Virus record (IMG/VR): IMGVR_UViG_3300012984_000012
Location: 62,001-126,000 of that record
DNA length: 64,000 nucleotides
Strand: one strand, 5' to 3'
From: a virus
The notes beneath the pieces were generated by a model. That model did no database searches and was not told the origin of the DNA. It saw only the letters and a program-made list of their open reading frames with translations. A program made the position numbers and the translations under genes. Of this stretch, positions 1 to 8,053 are shown piece by piece (within the stretch, counting starts at the first letter, position 1; each line of letters begins with the position of its first letter).

Positions 1-1657
1 CGTTCAAGTCACCCGTTTGATCGACGATCAGATCGTCGATCTTGGTGTCAACCTTACCCGGTGAAGGCTGTAAAAACTCGATCGACGCTGTTCCAGCAAG
101 CTCTGACGTGCCTGATTCATAGACCAAACGCGCTACGTACTCGTAAATGTTGTTGGGATTGACGTCCTTGTCAACGATTGTCAGGTAATCTGACGTTCTC
201 ACGGTGTCATCGATCAATGACACCGTCCCGCCAACGTTCCTGTAACTGGTCTCAAACGTCGTCAGGTTCCGAACCTTGAACTCTATCGAGACAACGTGTT
301 GGGGTATTTGTCGCGCCTCGATCTTGATGCCGATGTCAACAGGGATTACACTCAACGCAAGTGACTTGATCTGCCTATAACGAGAAGGCCTGATGACGAC
401 GTTGGTAAACTCATAGCCTTGGGTTCCTTGGTTTCCCATTGGAACGACCCGGTATAGGATCGGAGAGTTTTGCGGTGAATCGACCTGAACTAATAGCGAC
501 TGTTCGTTACGCTTAACGTCATACGTTCCTATCAAGGAGTACGAATCGACGTCCGTGACAGCACGAAAAAACTGCTTCTTGTAGATCTGAACTGACGTCG
601 CGCCTGGATCGATCTGCTTTATCTCTAGGTTAGCGCGGGTCGACACCTCTGACTTTGTCAGCTTGACAACCGGGGGTCGGCGAGGGGTGTAATACAGTTG
701 CATGTGTCGTGCTACGTCCAAGGATTTTGAGACTGAGTCGACGGCAACCCTCGATCGACCGTTGATCAGATCAAACTTAACGAAAAAGTGAGAGTTATCA
801 CTACCGTCCTGCGTTAACGCAGACCTAGGGATGATCAACGTAAGAGCGATCTCAACGGTCGTCTGTGGTTCGTATGTCAGAACCTGAACGACCGTGTCAT
901 CGCTGACCTGTGACGTGTACGTCGGACGATTGTGGGTCTCCGGAGGAAAGATGTGATAGTTCAAAAGGCGAGTTGAGGGACTGGTCTCGATTTCTATCGC
1001 GTTGCTTGGTCTCAAGATCCCGCCCAGGGCGTCGACAGAGGCGACGCTGCGATCCGTTAAGTCAAAGATATGTGTCGGATCTATTCCCTGGCGAGCGATC
1101 AGGTCATGCATCAACCTGGTCGGATTCTCGTTGATAGACGCTGAGTTAACTGTCGTTATGTCTGTCGTAAAAGCATGTGCAATTTGTGTCAGCAAGGGCT
1201 TGATGTCCGCTCCCTCCTTAACGTCAGACGATGGCATCAAGGTTAGGATCGGTTTGACGAGCTGCTGGATGTTACGAGCGGGGATCTTTGCCCGCAACTG
1301 TGGGATGATCTCGTTATTGATTTTTGTCGAGATGTCACTGTTCCGAGAGGCGACGGTGTAGTCCTGCTGCTGTTTGATTGCGCTTTTCGCGTTAGGCATC
1401 TGTTGCAACACGTTATTGATCAGCGCACGAGTGTTGATGAAACCAAGCTGCGTGTTCTCTAGGATGGGCTTGACTTTGATCGTTCGAGACAGCACGGACA
1501 CGTTGACAGTCAACGCTTCGTTGGCAACCGCATCGTGAGGCTTGATGTTATAGAAGAACTCAAACTCCAGATCGCCGTTCGGATGGATCCTGCGCAAGTG
1601 CGCAAAGTCATCAGCAACGTCTAGAAAGTTATAGCGACGGTTGAACCTAAAGAACAT
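1..1657 (-). CDS. virion/tail structural protein, 3' end outside window
   Basis: An uninterrupted minus-strand frame of about 552 codons runs from an ATG at 1657 through the left edge, so the C-terminus is missing. I read no stop in this frame. The start lies 7 bases after the TGA of the upstream gene; an ATG overlapping that TGA is excluded because it meets a stop after five codons. The protein is soluble and beta-rich with no signal peptide. A region at roughly residues 315-400 looks like a fibronectin type III-type beta sandwich (…SVQIYKKQ… then …LYRVVPMGNQG…). The neighbour at 1664-2674 has the same structural character, so a tail or baseplate-associated virion role is likely. No enzymatic motif is visible. 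The virion assignment is inference from composition and context. Confidence 0.7.
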   Translation of the reverse strand, partial: MFFRFNRRYNFLDVADDFAHLRRIHPNGDLEFEFFYNIKPHDAVANEALTVNVSVLSRTIKVKPILENTQLGFINTRALINNVLQQMPNAKSAIKQQQDYTVASRNSDISTKINNEIIPQLRAKIPARNIQQLVKPILTLMPSSDVKEGADIKPLLTQIAHAFTTDITTVNSASINENPTRLMHDLIARQGIDPTHIFDLTDRSVASVDALGGILRPSNAIEIETSPSTRLLNYHIFPPETHNRPTYTSQVSDDTVVQVLTYEPQTTVEIALTLIIPRSALTQDGSDNSHFFVKFDLINGRSRVAVDSVSKSLDVARHMQLYYTPRRPPVVKLTKSEVSTRANLEIKQIDPGATSVQIYKKQFFRAVTDVDSYSLIGTYDVKRNEQSLLVQVDSPQNSPILYRVVPMGNQGTQGYEFTNVVIRPSRYRQIKSLALSVIPVDIGIKIEARQIPQHVVSIEFKVRNLTTFETSYRNVGGTVSLIDDTVRTSDYLTIVDKDVNPNNIYEYVARLVYESGTSELAGTASIEFLQPSPGKVDTKIDDLIVDQTGDLN

Positions 1658-1663
1658 TGCGCA

Positions 1664-2674
1664 TCACCCAAAGACTAACGTGAAGAGATGGACGAAAATG
1701 TTGGTGCCGTTGTCGTCAGTCAACACTTTACCTGCGAAAAAAGCGTGTTTTCGGCGCCCTTGCCACGTATACAAACCGTAATCAATGACGTCTAGCTTTT
1801 TCATGACGTTAAAATTGACCTCGAAAAACTGTCCGACCAGGTTGTTCTTCAACGACGTTGGATCAAAATTGATAGTTCGAGCATAACCCATTCGACCGTA
1901 GTGATCGAGCTCGTGTTCTAATTGCCAAGGAGTCAAGCCTTGGGTGTGAGGACGACCCCAAGGCTTATAGTAGCCCAGGTGCGATTGCCAGGTCAGACGA
2001 TGGTCCCTCTTGTCAATCGACTTGTCATCGAGCTTGTTGATGGGTGGCAGGTACTTAAAGTTTCTGACCTTGCTAAACCTAACGTCTTGAAACAAGCTCT
2101 CCAGGCTGGAGATATGTGTGATGTGGGTCGTGGCATCAGGTATGGGTTTGTCATTGTGAATGACGTACTCGATCTGCTTGTTTCCCATCTCAAAACCATC
2201 GTCTTCAAAGACGGGATCCTTCGTTCCGATCAGTTGCAACTTTGTAAAGTTGTCGATCGATGAAGCCAAAAGCGTCGCTGCCGTTGAGTTGAATTGCTCG
2301 CCGCTCAGGATGCTTACGCTTTGAGACGAGCCTGTCAGCACTGACGATGACAACGCAGTGTATGAATACGTCAATGAATAGTCAAGGATCTGACCGTCCT
2401 TGACGTTGATGCCATTGCTGTTTTGAAATGCGCTTAGACGACCAGCGTCAGACGCCTCAAGCGTGATCTGATCTTGGGGTAGGTGAGCTTGCTCGAAGTA
2501 GATTCGAGACGTCGCGTCAGCAGACCCAGACGCTATGTCACCACGATAGTACGTTCCCGTATCAGTAAAAGAAACGTACTCAATCTTCAGCTTGGCGCTG
2601 GCGATCTGACGCCTGCCCTCAAGGGTGACGATCGTGTCCATGACACGAGACTTCGAATCCAAAATTCCCGACAT
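1664..2674 (-). CDS. putative virion structural protein
   Basis: A 336-residue protein beginning MSGILDSKSRVMDTIVTLEG. The N-terminal segment (residues 1-45, with GRRQIASAKLKIEYVSFTDT) resembles N-termini I associate with structural proteins of large myophages; this is recollection, not a search result. The middle is Ser/Thr-rich and the C-terminal third is aromatic and His-rich (HLGYYKPWGRPHTQGL). There is no signal peptide or membrane segment. It precedes another beta-rich structural frame by only 6 bases, so the two are probably co-transcribed and co-assembled. I do not recognise a named family. Confidence 0.65.
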   Translation of the reverse strand: MSGILDSKSRVMDTIVTLEGRRQIASAKLKIEYVSFTDTGTYYRGDIASGSADATSRIYFEQAHLPQDQITLEASDAGRLSAFQNSNGINVKDGQILDYSLTYSYTALSSSVLTGSSQSVSILSGEQFNSTAATLLASSIDNFTKLQLIGTKDPVFEDDGFEMGNKQIEYVIHNDKPIPDATTHITHISSLESLFQDVRFSKVRNFKYLPPINKLDDKSIDKRDHRLTWQSHLGYYKPWGRPHTQGLTPWQLEHELDHYGRMGYARTINFDPTSLKNNLVGQFFEVNFNVMKKLDVIDYGLYTWQGRRKHAFFAGKVLTDDNGTNIFVHLFTLVFG

Positions 2675-2713
2675 GCAATAGCAATTATACGCCAGGACAT
2701 GAGAGCAAGCTAC

Positions 2714-2908
2714 CTACATGCGACGAAGACGAATTCGTACTGGTTGTTGACGCATAAATGAATACGTCCTCTTGAAACGTGTCAGATCTCTCACCTGCTC
2801 GTCTTGTTCAGGATCGTCTGACTCAACCGTCGACTCTACCTTGTGTTGCCTGTAGTACGAGTATGTCTTCTGGAAACGGGTGGCGTCTTTGACGGTTGAG
2901 CTTGGCAC
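2714..2908 (-). CDS. 64-aa basic protein with an internal motif repeat
   Basis: A small ORF starting at a GTG (2906-2908), with 39 bases separating its stop from the next gene. It contains two copies of one motif: DATRFQKTYSYYRQHKV (about residues 8-24) and DLTRFKRTYSFMRQQPV (about 41-57). They are joined by an acidic linker (ESDDPEQDEQ). The shared pattern is D-x-T-R-F-x-[KR]-T-Y-S-x-x-R-Q-x-x-V. The C-terminus is Arg-rich (RIRLRRM). Paired copies of a short basic-aromatic motif suggest a peptide binding two equivalent sites on a partner or nucleic acid. The function is unknown. The gene lies between PhoH and the structural genes on the same strand. Confidence 0.6.
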   Translation of the reverse strand: MPSSTVKDATRFQKTYSYYRQHKVESTVESDDPEQDEQVRDLTRFKRTYSFMRQQPVRIRLRRM

Positions 2909-2926
2909 TAAACTAGGTAGTCCGTG

Positions 2927-4318
2927 CTACAGAATTTGAGAGGCTAACGTAGCTAGTTGACTGCGTTCGCCTTTCATGAGCGTCACGTGGCCCGCGATCG
3001 GATAGTCCTTGAAGCGCTCGACCGCGCAGGTCAGACCGTTAGTGTACGCATCAACGTGAATGTTATCGATCTGTTCGATGTCACCAGTCAACACGATCTT
3101 TGTCCCATCACCGACCCGGGTGATGATCGTCTTCAATTCATGCATCGACAAGTTTTGTGCCTCATCGATGATGATCATTGCGTTTGGAATCGAACGACCT
3201 CTGATGAAAGTGATCGCTTCAATCTCGATCAGGCCTCTTTCCTGTAGCATCGACAGATACATTCCGTCATCGTGTTCAGGTTTGCCTGCGTTGTTCGCTG
3301 ATTTCTTCCGAGCTCGTCCAGGACGCTTGTTGTTGACGAGAAAGTTGAGATTGTCACGAATGGGAGCGATCCAAGGTTCCATCTTCTCTTCGAGGGTGCC
3401 TGGCAAGAACCCGACTTCTTTTCCGACTGGTTGGATCGGGCGAGTCACGATCAGCTTTTCATAGCGGGCCGTCGCCTCATTTCCCAAACCTTTCAATTGC
3501 TCTAAGCCTGCCGCAACAGCAAGTAAGGTCTTACCCGTTCCCGACGGGCCAACAAGCGTCAATAGCTTGATCTCTGGATCGAACAAGAGGTCAAGCGAAA
3601 AGCTTTGCTCTTTGTTCCGGGGCTTTAGACCGAATGCGTTATCGATCTTTGCGACCGGAACGAGGATTGAACCGACACCAATAAACTTCGTGATAGCTGA
3701 TTTGGCAGTATGCCCACCGATCACGTGTTTGATGACAACGATCTGGTTCGGACAGAGGTTTCGCTCCTTGATCAGATCAGCTGACACGTCAAGCTTTCCT
3801 GTCTTGTAAAAGAGATCAACATCTGCCTCAGGTAGCTCGAGTACCTCGACGCCGCGATAGAATTTTTGAGGATCGTTAGCGACCCTCATCTTGAGGTAGT
3901 CCTCACACTTGATTCCGAGGCTGTCACACTTGATGCGTACGTTGATGTCCTTCGACACCAAGACGCCTTCGGTGCCTTTCAACGAAAGCATGAAGGCGAT
4001 GATCAGGTTGTCAACTTTGTCGGCTTGAAGCTCTGTCGGAACGTCCTTCAAGGTGCCCTTGTCGATGGACACGATCTTTAACGTTCCACCTTCACGAAGA
4101 GGCACCCCACTCACTAGACTGTTGCCACTCGAGCGCATGTCATCTAGTGTTCTGCTTACCTGTCTGGCGTTACGCCCCACCTCGTCTGACCTGCTCTTAT
4201 GGCGATCTAGCTCTTCTAGGACAGCCATGGGAATGATCAGATCGTTCTCTTGAAACGAAAAGATCGAGTTTGGGTCGCTCAAGAGCACATTCGTATCTAA
4301 GACGTACGTCTTCTTCAT
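2927..4318 (-). CDS. phoH: PIN domain-PhoH ATPase fusion
   Basis: A 463-residue two-domain protein of the PhoH2 (PIN-PhoH) architecture. The N-terminal PIN nuclease domain opens with YVLDTNVLLSDP (residues 5-16) and carries further acidic positions (EELDRHK around 35-41, and the DNLIIA/SKDINV region near 103-125). The C-terminal PhoH domain has a Walker A GPSGTGKT (257-264), a RPIQPVGKEVGFLPG segment (about 291-305) and Walker B IIIDEAQ (about 382-388). PIN-PhoH proteins couple an RNA nuclease to an ATP-dependent helicase-like motor. PhoH genes are common in large and marine phages, where their role is unsettled. It is transcribed away from the sigma-like gene at 4417. The family call is firm; the physiological role is not. 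Confidence 0.93.
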   Translation of the reverse strand: MKKTYVLDTNVLLSDPNSIFSFQENDLIIPMAVLEELDRHKSRSDEVGRNARQVSRTLDDMRSSGNSLVSGVPLREGGTLKIVSIDKGTLKDVPTELQADKVDNLIIAFMLSLKGTEGVLVSKDINVRIKCDSLGIKCEDYLKMRVANDPQKFYRGVEVLELPEADVDLFYKTGKLDVSADLIKERNLCPNQIVVIKHVIGGHTAKSAITKFIGVGSILVPVAKIDNAFGLKPRNKEQSFSLDLLFDPEIKLLTLVGPSGTGKTLLAVAAGLEQLKGLGNEATARYEKLIVTRPIQPVGKEVGFLPGTLEEKMEPWIAPIRDNLNFLVNNKRPGRARKKSANNAGKPEHDDGMYLSMLQERGLIEIEAITFIRGRSIPNAMIIIDEAQNLSMHELKTIITRVGDGTKIVLTGDIEQIDNIHVDAYTNGLTCAVERFKDYPIAGHVTLMKGERSQLATLASQIL

Positions 4319-4416
4319 GTAATCGTGACTCCGGTTTTCAAAGAGAGGGTTCTAGTTGATTTCTTGTACATGAACGCCGCTGTTACTACCTTATACCAGG
4401 TAGGACCAAACAGGCA

Positions 4417-4704
4417 ATGCAAGAGAGTAAAAGACGCCTCACAGTCATCCAAGGGAAGACTGAAGGTAAGCGTATCGTTGAAGGAACTACGTGCTTTGCT
4501 GCACAGTCCAAACACAACGTTGACTGTCAACGAAACAACTGTCCTCAGTGGATCAGTCATTCCCAGAGTCACAACTGTGTGTTGCTCGCTGCTCAGGAAG
4601 GTCCTCACACGTTACAAAAGATAGGTCAAATCTACGGTCTGACACGGATGAGAATCTGTCAGATTGAGAAGGGGATCTTCGAGAAGATTAGAGAAATCAG
4701 CTAG
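4417..4704 (+). CDS. small Cys-rich protein with sigma-70 region 4-like helix-turn-helix
   Basis: A 95-residue plus-strand protein inside a minus-strand block. The C-terminal third (residues 65-93: TLQKIGQIYGLTRMRICQIE then KGIFEKIRE) closely follows the sigma region 4.2 pattern TLxEIGxxxGxTRxRxxQIExxAxxKLR, which binds the -35 element. Upstream are four cysteines, C26, C37, C42 and C54 (spacing C-X10-C-X4-C-X11-C), which could hold a zinc or Fe-S site. Regions 2 and 3 are absent, so it cannot be a complete sigma factor. The ATG at 4417 is the first in frame, with AGGTAGGA about 13-20 bases upstream. It ends in an 8-base convergent overlap with the next minus-strand gene. It may be a DNA-binding regulator or a region 4 acting in trans. 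Confidence 0.75.
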   Translation: MQESKRRLTVIQGKTEGKRIVEGTTCFAAQSKHNVDCQRNNCPQWISHSQSHNCVLLAAQEGPHTLQKIGQIYGLTRMRICQIEKGIFEKIREIS

Positions 4705-5083
4705 CAGCTGGTTCTTCTGCTTTCTTTTCGTCCTTCTCTTCTTTCTTGACTGCAGCCTTCACAGGCGGGGTCTTATCATCCTTCTTCGCTTCGACCTTGG
4801 GCTCTGATTTTTCTGGCTCAGGTCTGACCTCTGTCTTCATTGGCTCATCATCTTTTTTAGCCGGGGGAGACTTTGGAGGGTCAACCTTCACGGGTTTCTT
4901 GACGTCAGCTTCGACAACAGGGACCTTGGGTTCTTCAACGTGTCGTGGGACAACGAGCGCTGGGGCGGGCACGCTGGTTGCGACGTGCTTCAAGCGACCA
5001 GCGCGAGCAATCTCTCGGTGGTGTGTCTTGGGATCGAGCTTCAGGTCGTGGATGTCTCTTAGCACAGCTTTGGGTGACGGCAT
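4697..5083 (-). CDS. Lys/Pro/Glu-rich low-complexity protein
   Basis: A 128-residue protein. The first 35 residues (MPSPKAVLRDIHDLKLDPKT, then basic and His-rich) look like a short conserved module. The rest is an extended, charged, Pro/Lys/Glu-rich tail with repeated KxDD, PEPEKSEPK and VKKEEKDEKK-type strings and no hydrophobic core. Such tails are typical of disordered linkers and of nucleic-acid-associated proteins. It lies downstream of the histone H1-like gene on the same strand, separated by a 97-base gap containing a hairpin. A shared role in DNA compaction is possible but unsupported by any domain match. Confidence 0.6.
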   Translation of the reverse strand: MPSPKAVLRDIHDLKLDPKTHHREIARAGRLKHVATSVPAPALVVPRHVEEPKVPVVEADVKKPVKVDPPKSPPAKKDDEPMKTEVRPEPEKSEPKVEAKKDDKTPPVKAAVKKEEKDEKKAEEPAAS

Positions 5084-5128
5084 GTCTCTTGTTCCTCAAT
5101 GAGTAAGTAGGTCTCTAGAGACGACGAA

Positions 5129-5148
5129 GCCCTGACAATTGCCAGGGC
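5129..5148 (-). terminator. GC hairpin downstream of the H1-like gene
   Basis: GCCCTG (5129-5134) and CAGGGC (5143-5148) form a 6-bp stem with an 8-base loop, about 33 bases past the stop of the H1-like gene in the minus direction. No clear U-tract follows, so intrinsic termination is uncertain; it may instead stabilise the mRNA end. A perfect 12-base palindrome GTCTCTAGAGAC lies next to it at 5111-5122. Confidence 0.4.
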
Positions 5149-5180
5149 CACTTGTGTCGTTCAGTTTTGAAGCGCTGAAA

Positions 5181-5405
5181 TCAGGCCTTGGGAGCCTTCG
5201 GCGGCTTGGCCGCTTTCTTGGCCTTGTCGAGTTCGACGGTCGTCTTGACGAGATCGGCAGCGCGACCCTTCAGGTCGCGAAGGCCCTTGCGAACCCTGAC
5301 GCCAGCGGCGGCGACGCCGCGTGCGCTCTTCTGCAGGTCGAGCTCCAGAGTCTCAACGAGCGTCTTCAGTTCACCCCATTTTGCTAGCACTGTATTGTCA
5401 TCCAT
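5181..5405 (-). CDS. histone H1-like (Hc1-type) nucleoid protein
   Basis: A 74-residue protein that follows the pattern of bacterial Hc1/histone H1-like proteins. It has an N-terminal helix (KWGELKTLVETLELDLQKSA, residues 9-28), then an Ala/Gly-Val-Arg-Val-Arg-Lys segment (AAGVRVRKGLRDLKG, about 33-47) matching the family's characteristic AAGTRVRKxLQxLK stretch. The tail is Lys/Ala/Pro-rich (DKAKKAAKPPKAPKA) and resembles the eukaryotic H1 tail. Such proteins bind and condense DNA. Expression looks strong: GGAGG sits at 5415-5419, nine bases from the ATG, with a good sigma70-type promoter just upstream. Plausible roles are phage or host nucleoid compaction, or packaging. The family assignment rests on motif resemblance. 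Confidence 0.7.
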   Translation of the reverse strand: MDDNTVLAKWGELKTLVETLELDLQKSARGVAAAGVRVRKGLRDLKGRAADLVKTTVELDKAKKAAKPPKAPKA

Positions 5406-5426
5406 TGGTCATTACCTCCGAGCATA

Positions 5427-5454
5427 AGTATACACACCAGGGTGGGTGAGTAAA
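5427..5454 (-). promoter_or_regulatory. sigma70-type promoter for the H1-like gene
   Basis: On the minus strand TTTACT (5454-5449) is followed after a 16-base spacer by TATACT (5432-5427), close to consensus -35 and -10 boxes. The start codon is at 5405 with GGAGG between. This is the clearest host-type promoter I see in the window and suggests transcription by unmodified host RNA polymerase, so early expression. Confidence 0.6.
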
Positions 5455-5476
5455 CTAAAAGCTCTGCTAACGCACG

Positions 5477-7156
5477 TCAGGGACTAGAAAGCGACTTCGA
5501 AAAGTCTGATGGAAACAGCGACTTGTTGCGCTGGTAGAAGTAGTCCCAATCCTCATCGAGGATGTATGAAGTGGCGTGATCCGTGTCGTTTCTGATGCTA
5601 CGACCCATCGCCTGGATGACAGACTTGACCGTCTGGAACGGGTACCACTTTGGGTCTCGTGACTTTCTCTTCTTGACAACCTTGTCTCCCAGGTAAGGAA
5701 ACGGGACCTTGCAAAGTATCTGGAAACGGCTTGCGTCGTCAGCCAGGTCGACTCCTTCCATCATGCTCGGTGACAGCAACACAGTCGGCTTCGTTCCGTT
5801 GACATGGTTCTTGAGGACCTGATCCCTGTTCTCTGAGTTATGAATCAGCAACCTGTCTGACTTCACGTTCTCATACAGGTACTGAGCGATCTTGAAATTG
5901 ACACAATGAACGATCCCCTTGTCGTTAGCATGCTGTTCCATGAGCATCTTGACGACCTCTGTCATCTTGGGTAGCGTCGACTGTATGTTGTCCATCGACA
6001 TCTTACCGGTCGGCAAGAAGTGTATGGGTCTGTTCTCGACCGGAAACGGTGACGGGATCCTGAGAAACGCAACGTCAGACGGGTTTAAGCCTATCGTCCT
6101 GCAGAACACGTCGCGGTCGACGACGGTCGCTGACATCAGCAACACTCGCGATCCGAACCCATACAACATGTCGTACCCGTAGCTCGAGACGTCGATCGGT
6201 TTGAACTCATACCGGCGCTGGGCGCGAGCTCCAGCTGGTGGCTCGACGACGTTCATCACCCAGTTCTCAGCATTGAACGATGTGATGAACCGATTGACCT
6301 TACAGATGTGCTTGTCAAGCATCTCGTATTGTTTGCTGTACTCTCCGAACCCAGCCATGCCCGAGCTAAAACGACTCTCGAGTGCCTTTTCGAGTCTCTG
6401 GAGGTGCTTCGCCAGCGTAGGTTGGTATGTCTTCCTGATCCATTCGAACACGATCAGCGCTCGCTTCTCTTCGTCGCCCTTCAGGGTCGGCAGCTTGCAT
6501 TTCAGGACCTCCTTTGCGAACTTTTCAGAGAAGGTTACTTCGATGAACTTGCCGAGCTCGGCCTCGATGTTGTGACACTCGTCGATGACTAACATCTGTC
6601 GAGGCTTGATCGTTTTAGCGTACATCGTTTCAGCCAAGAAGTACGAGAAGTTCGTGATGCTGATCATCGATTGCATGAAAGCATCTTTCTCAATCTTGTA
6701 CGGGCACTGTTGTTGACAACACTTCCAAAAGTCAGTGCCGACTAATTGCTTGCCCAGTTTGCTCAGGATCCTTCGTGACTCACCGCAATTTTGGTCCTTG
6801 TAAAAGTTGCACGTGAAATTGCTGCTCGACTTGATGCTGCACAGCAGGTTTTTCCTGCCAGGGCCAAAGTCGTTAACGTACTGCTCTTGAAGGACTTTTT
6901 GGGTCGTCAACACGTACGCGCCAGCGGCGTTGCTTGCCTCTTCCGTGCTCATGAGATCCGGACGAGGGTTTGCAGCTAGGTATCGCGCGATCGTTATCCC
7001 TGTTGCTGACTTCCCACAGCCGGTTCCCATCTCAAGGATGACGAACCTCTTTCCTTCGACAAGATACGCGTCAAGAGCAAACTCGATAGCCTGTCGTTGT
7101 TCGTCTCTGATTTTTGAGAACGGAAAGAAACCATCGTAGCTGTGCTTTGACACCAT
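5477..7156 (-). CDS. DinG/XPD-type superfamily 2 helicase with Fe-S cysteines
   Basis: A 559-residue helicase. Motif I is GTGCGKS (44-50) after the Q-like DEQRQAI segment. Motif II is DECH (192-195), the form seen in Rad3/XPD/DinG helicases. Between them is a cysteine cluster (C106, C116, C124, C146, C147, C151) placed where DinG and XPD hold a 4Fe-4S cluster. Later motifs include LMSATVVDRD (motif III-like), a LLSPSMMEGVDL segment and a motif VI QAMGRSIRNDTDH. These enzymes unwind DNA 5'-3', DNA:RNA hybrids or forks. In a phage, roles could be replication-fork restart or R-loop removal. It is shorter than E. coli DinG (about 716 aa) but has a full motif set. It sits between the H1-like and ClpP genes. 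Confidence 0.88.
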   Translation of the reverse strand: MVSKHSYDGFFPFSKIRDEQRQAIEFALDAYLVEGKRFVILEMGTGCGKSATGITIARYLAANPRPDLMSTEEASNAAGAYVLTTQKVLQEQYVNDFGPGRKNLLCSIKSSSNFTCNFYKDQNCGESRRILSKLGKQLVGTDFWKCCQQQCPYKIEKDAFMQSMISITNFSYFLAETMYAKTIKPRQMLVIDECHNIEAELGKFIEVTFSEKFAKEVLKCKLPTLKGDEEKRALIVFEWIRKTYQPTLAKHLQRLEKALESRFSSGMAGFGEYSKQYEMLDKHICKVNRFITSFNAENWVMNVVEPPAGARAQRRYEFKPIDVSSYGYDMLYGFGSRVLLMSATVVDRDVFCRTIGLNPSDVAFLRIPSPFPVENRPIHFLPTGKMSMDNIQSTLPKMTEVVKMLMEQHANDKGIVHCVNFKIAQYLYENVKSDRLLIHNSENRDQVLKNHVNGTKPTVLLSPSMMEGVDLADDASRFQILCKVPFPYLGDKVVKKRKSRDPKWYPFQTVKSVIQAMGRSIRNDTDHATSYILDEDWDYFYQRNKSLFPSDFSKSLSSP

Positions 7157-7191
7157 GCAGTCACACTACATCACGTCAAGGCGGTACTACA

Positions 7192-7812
7192 CTACTTCTT
7201 TAGCTTGACATCGCCGATAATGCGATCGACGATTCCCATCCGAATTGCTTCATCGGCGGTGATGTAATAATCGTGACCAGCTTTCATGATATCTTCGATC
7301 TCTTCGAGCTTTAGGTTCGTCTCCGCGGCGAGCGAGTTGACCATCAGATCATGAAGTCGACGGTGTTCTTTCGTCTCATGCATCACTTCAAAGACGTTTC
7401 CGATCGCACCACCAGAAACTGGGTGCATCATGATGCGAGCAGACTTTCCGATCATTCGCTTACCTTTTTCGCCAGCTGCGAGCAACAGGACTCCTGCAGA
7501 CATCACCTTGCCCAGGGCGATCGTGTGAACCTGGCACGGTAGGAATTTCACCGTGTCATAAAGGCTGAACATCTCATCGACGGAACCTCCGTACGTTGAC
7601 ACGACCATGTATATCGGATCCCTGCTGATGTTAGCGAGGTGTAGAAGTTGGGCGATGACCGCAGAGATCGTATGTTCGTTAACGTCACCATGCAACACGA
7701 CGATCCTTGAGTTGTCGGGCTGCTGGGCCATCATGAACTGTTCTAACGCATCAGGACCGTTTGCGCTAGGAACGTTTCGTTTCGTGGCGCTCTCAAGTGT
7801 TGGACGACCCAT
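7192..7812 (-). CDS. clpP: ClpP-like serine protease
   Basis: A 206-residue protein of normal ClpP length. The triad is visible: nucleophile Ser105 in GKVMSAGVLLLAAG, His130 in RIMMHPVSGG, and Asp181 in GHDYYITADEAI. The oxyanion segment YGGSVDEM (about 74-81) is present too. ClpP forms tetradecamers that need an AAA+ unfoldase; none is encoded here, so it would use a host ClpA/ClpX partner or a phage partner elsewhere, or act as a prohead-type maturation protease. The start at 7812 lies within the 3' end of the upstream small gene (20-base overlap), indicating translational coupling. Confidence 0.93.
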   Translation of the reverse strand: MGRPTLESATKRNVPSANGPDALEQFMMAQQPDNSRIVVLHGDVNEHTISAVIAQLLHLANISRDPIYMVVSTYGGSVDEMFSLYDTVKFLPCQVHTIALGKVMSAGVLLLAAGEKGKRMIGKSARIMMHPVSGGAIGNVFEVMHETKEHRRLHDLMVNSLAAETNLKLEEIEDIMKAGHDYYITADEAIRMGIVDRIIGDVKLKK

Positions 7813-8053
7813 TTAACTCTCCCTCTTCGACTTGACCTGACAGGAAGATCCTCTTTCCAGTTACGTCATTGACGACTGACGTTATCGCTTGTGCGTGTTC
7901 GTGATTTTCAAGCTCCTGTGCTAGGAGATATATGATGAACGTCTTCTGGCGTTCAGTGATTCCAAGCAACGAGATCTCTCTGACCAGTTGTCGACAGATC
8001 AAGTTTTCTTCAGCTAGCTTTTCAGAGTTTAGCTTACCATACATCGTTGTCAT
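7793..8053 (-). CDS. conserved small protein upstream of ClpP
   Basis: An 86-residue acidic, helical protein with no known domain that I recognise. The N-terminal half has the pattern AEENLICRQLVREISLLGIT (about 14-33), then a hydrophobic helix FIIYLLAQELEN. Its 3' end overlaps clpP by 20 bases, and its start overlaps the stop of the preceding gene (ATGA-type, 4 bases). The three genes therefore behave as one translational unit. It may be an adaptor or regulator of the protease, but that is only inference from the coupling. Confidence 0.6.
   Translation of the reverse strand: MTTMYGKLNSEKLAEENLICRQLVREISLLGITERQKTFIIYLLAQELENHEHAQAITSVVNDVTGKRIFLSGQVEEGELNGSSNT

Noticed and set aside
5111-5122. 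GTCTCTAGAGAC palindrome as an attachment site
   Set aside because: No integrase is visible and the palindrome is short and next to a terminator-like hairpin.
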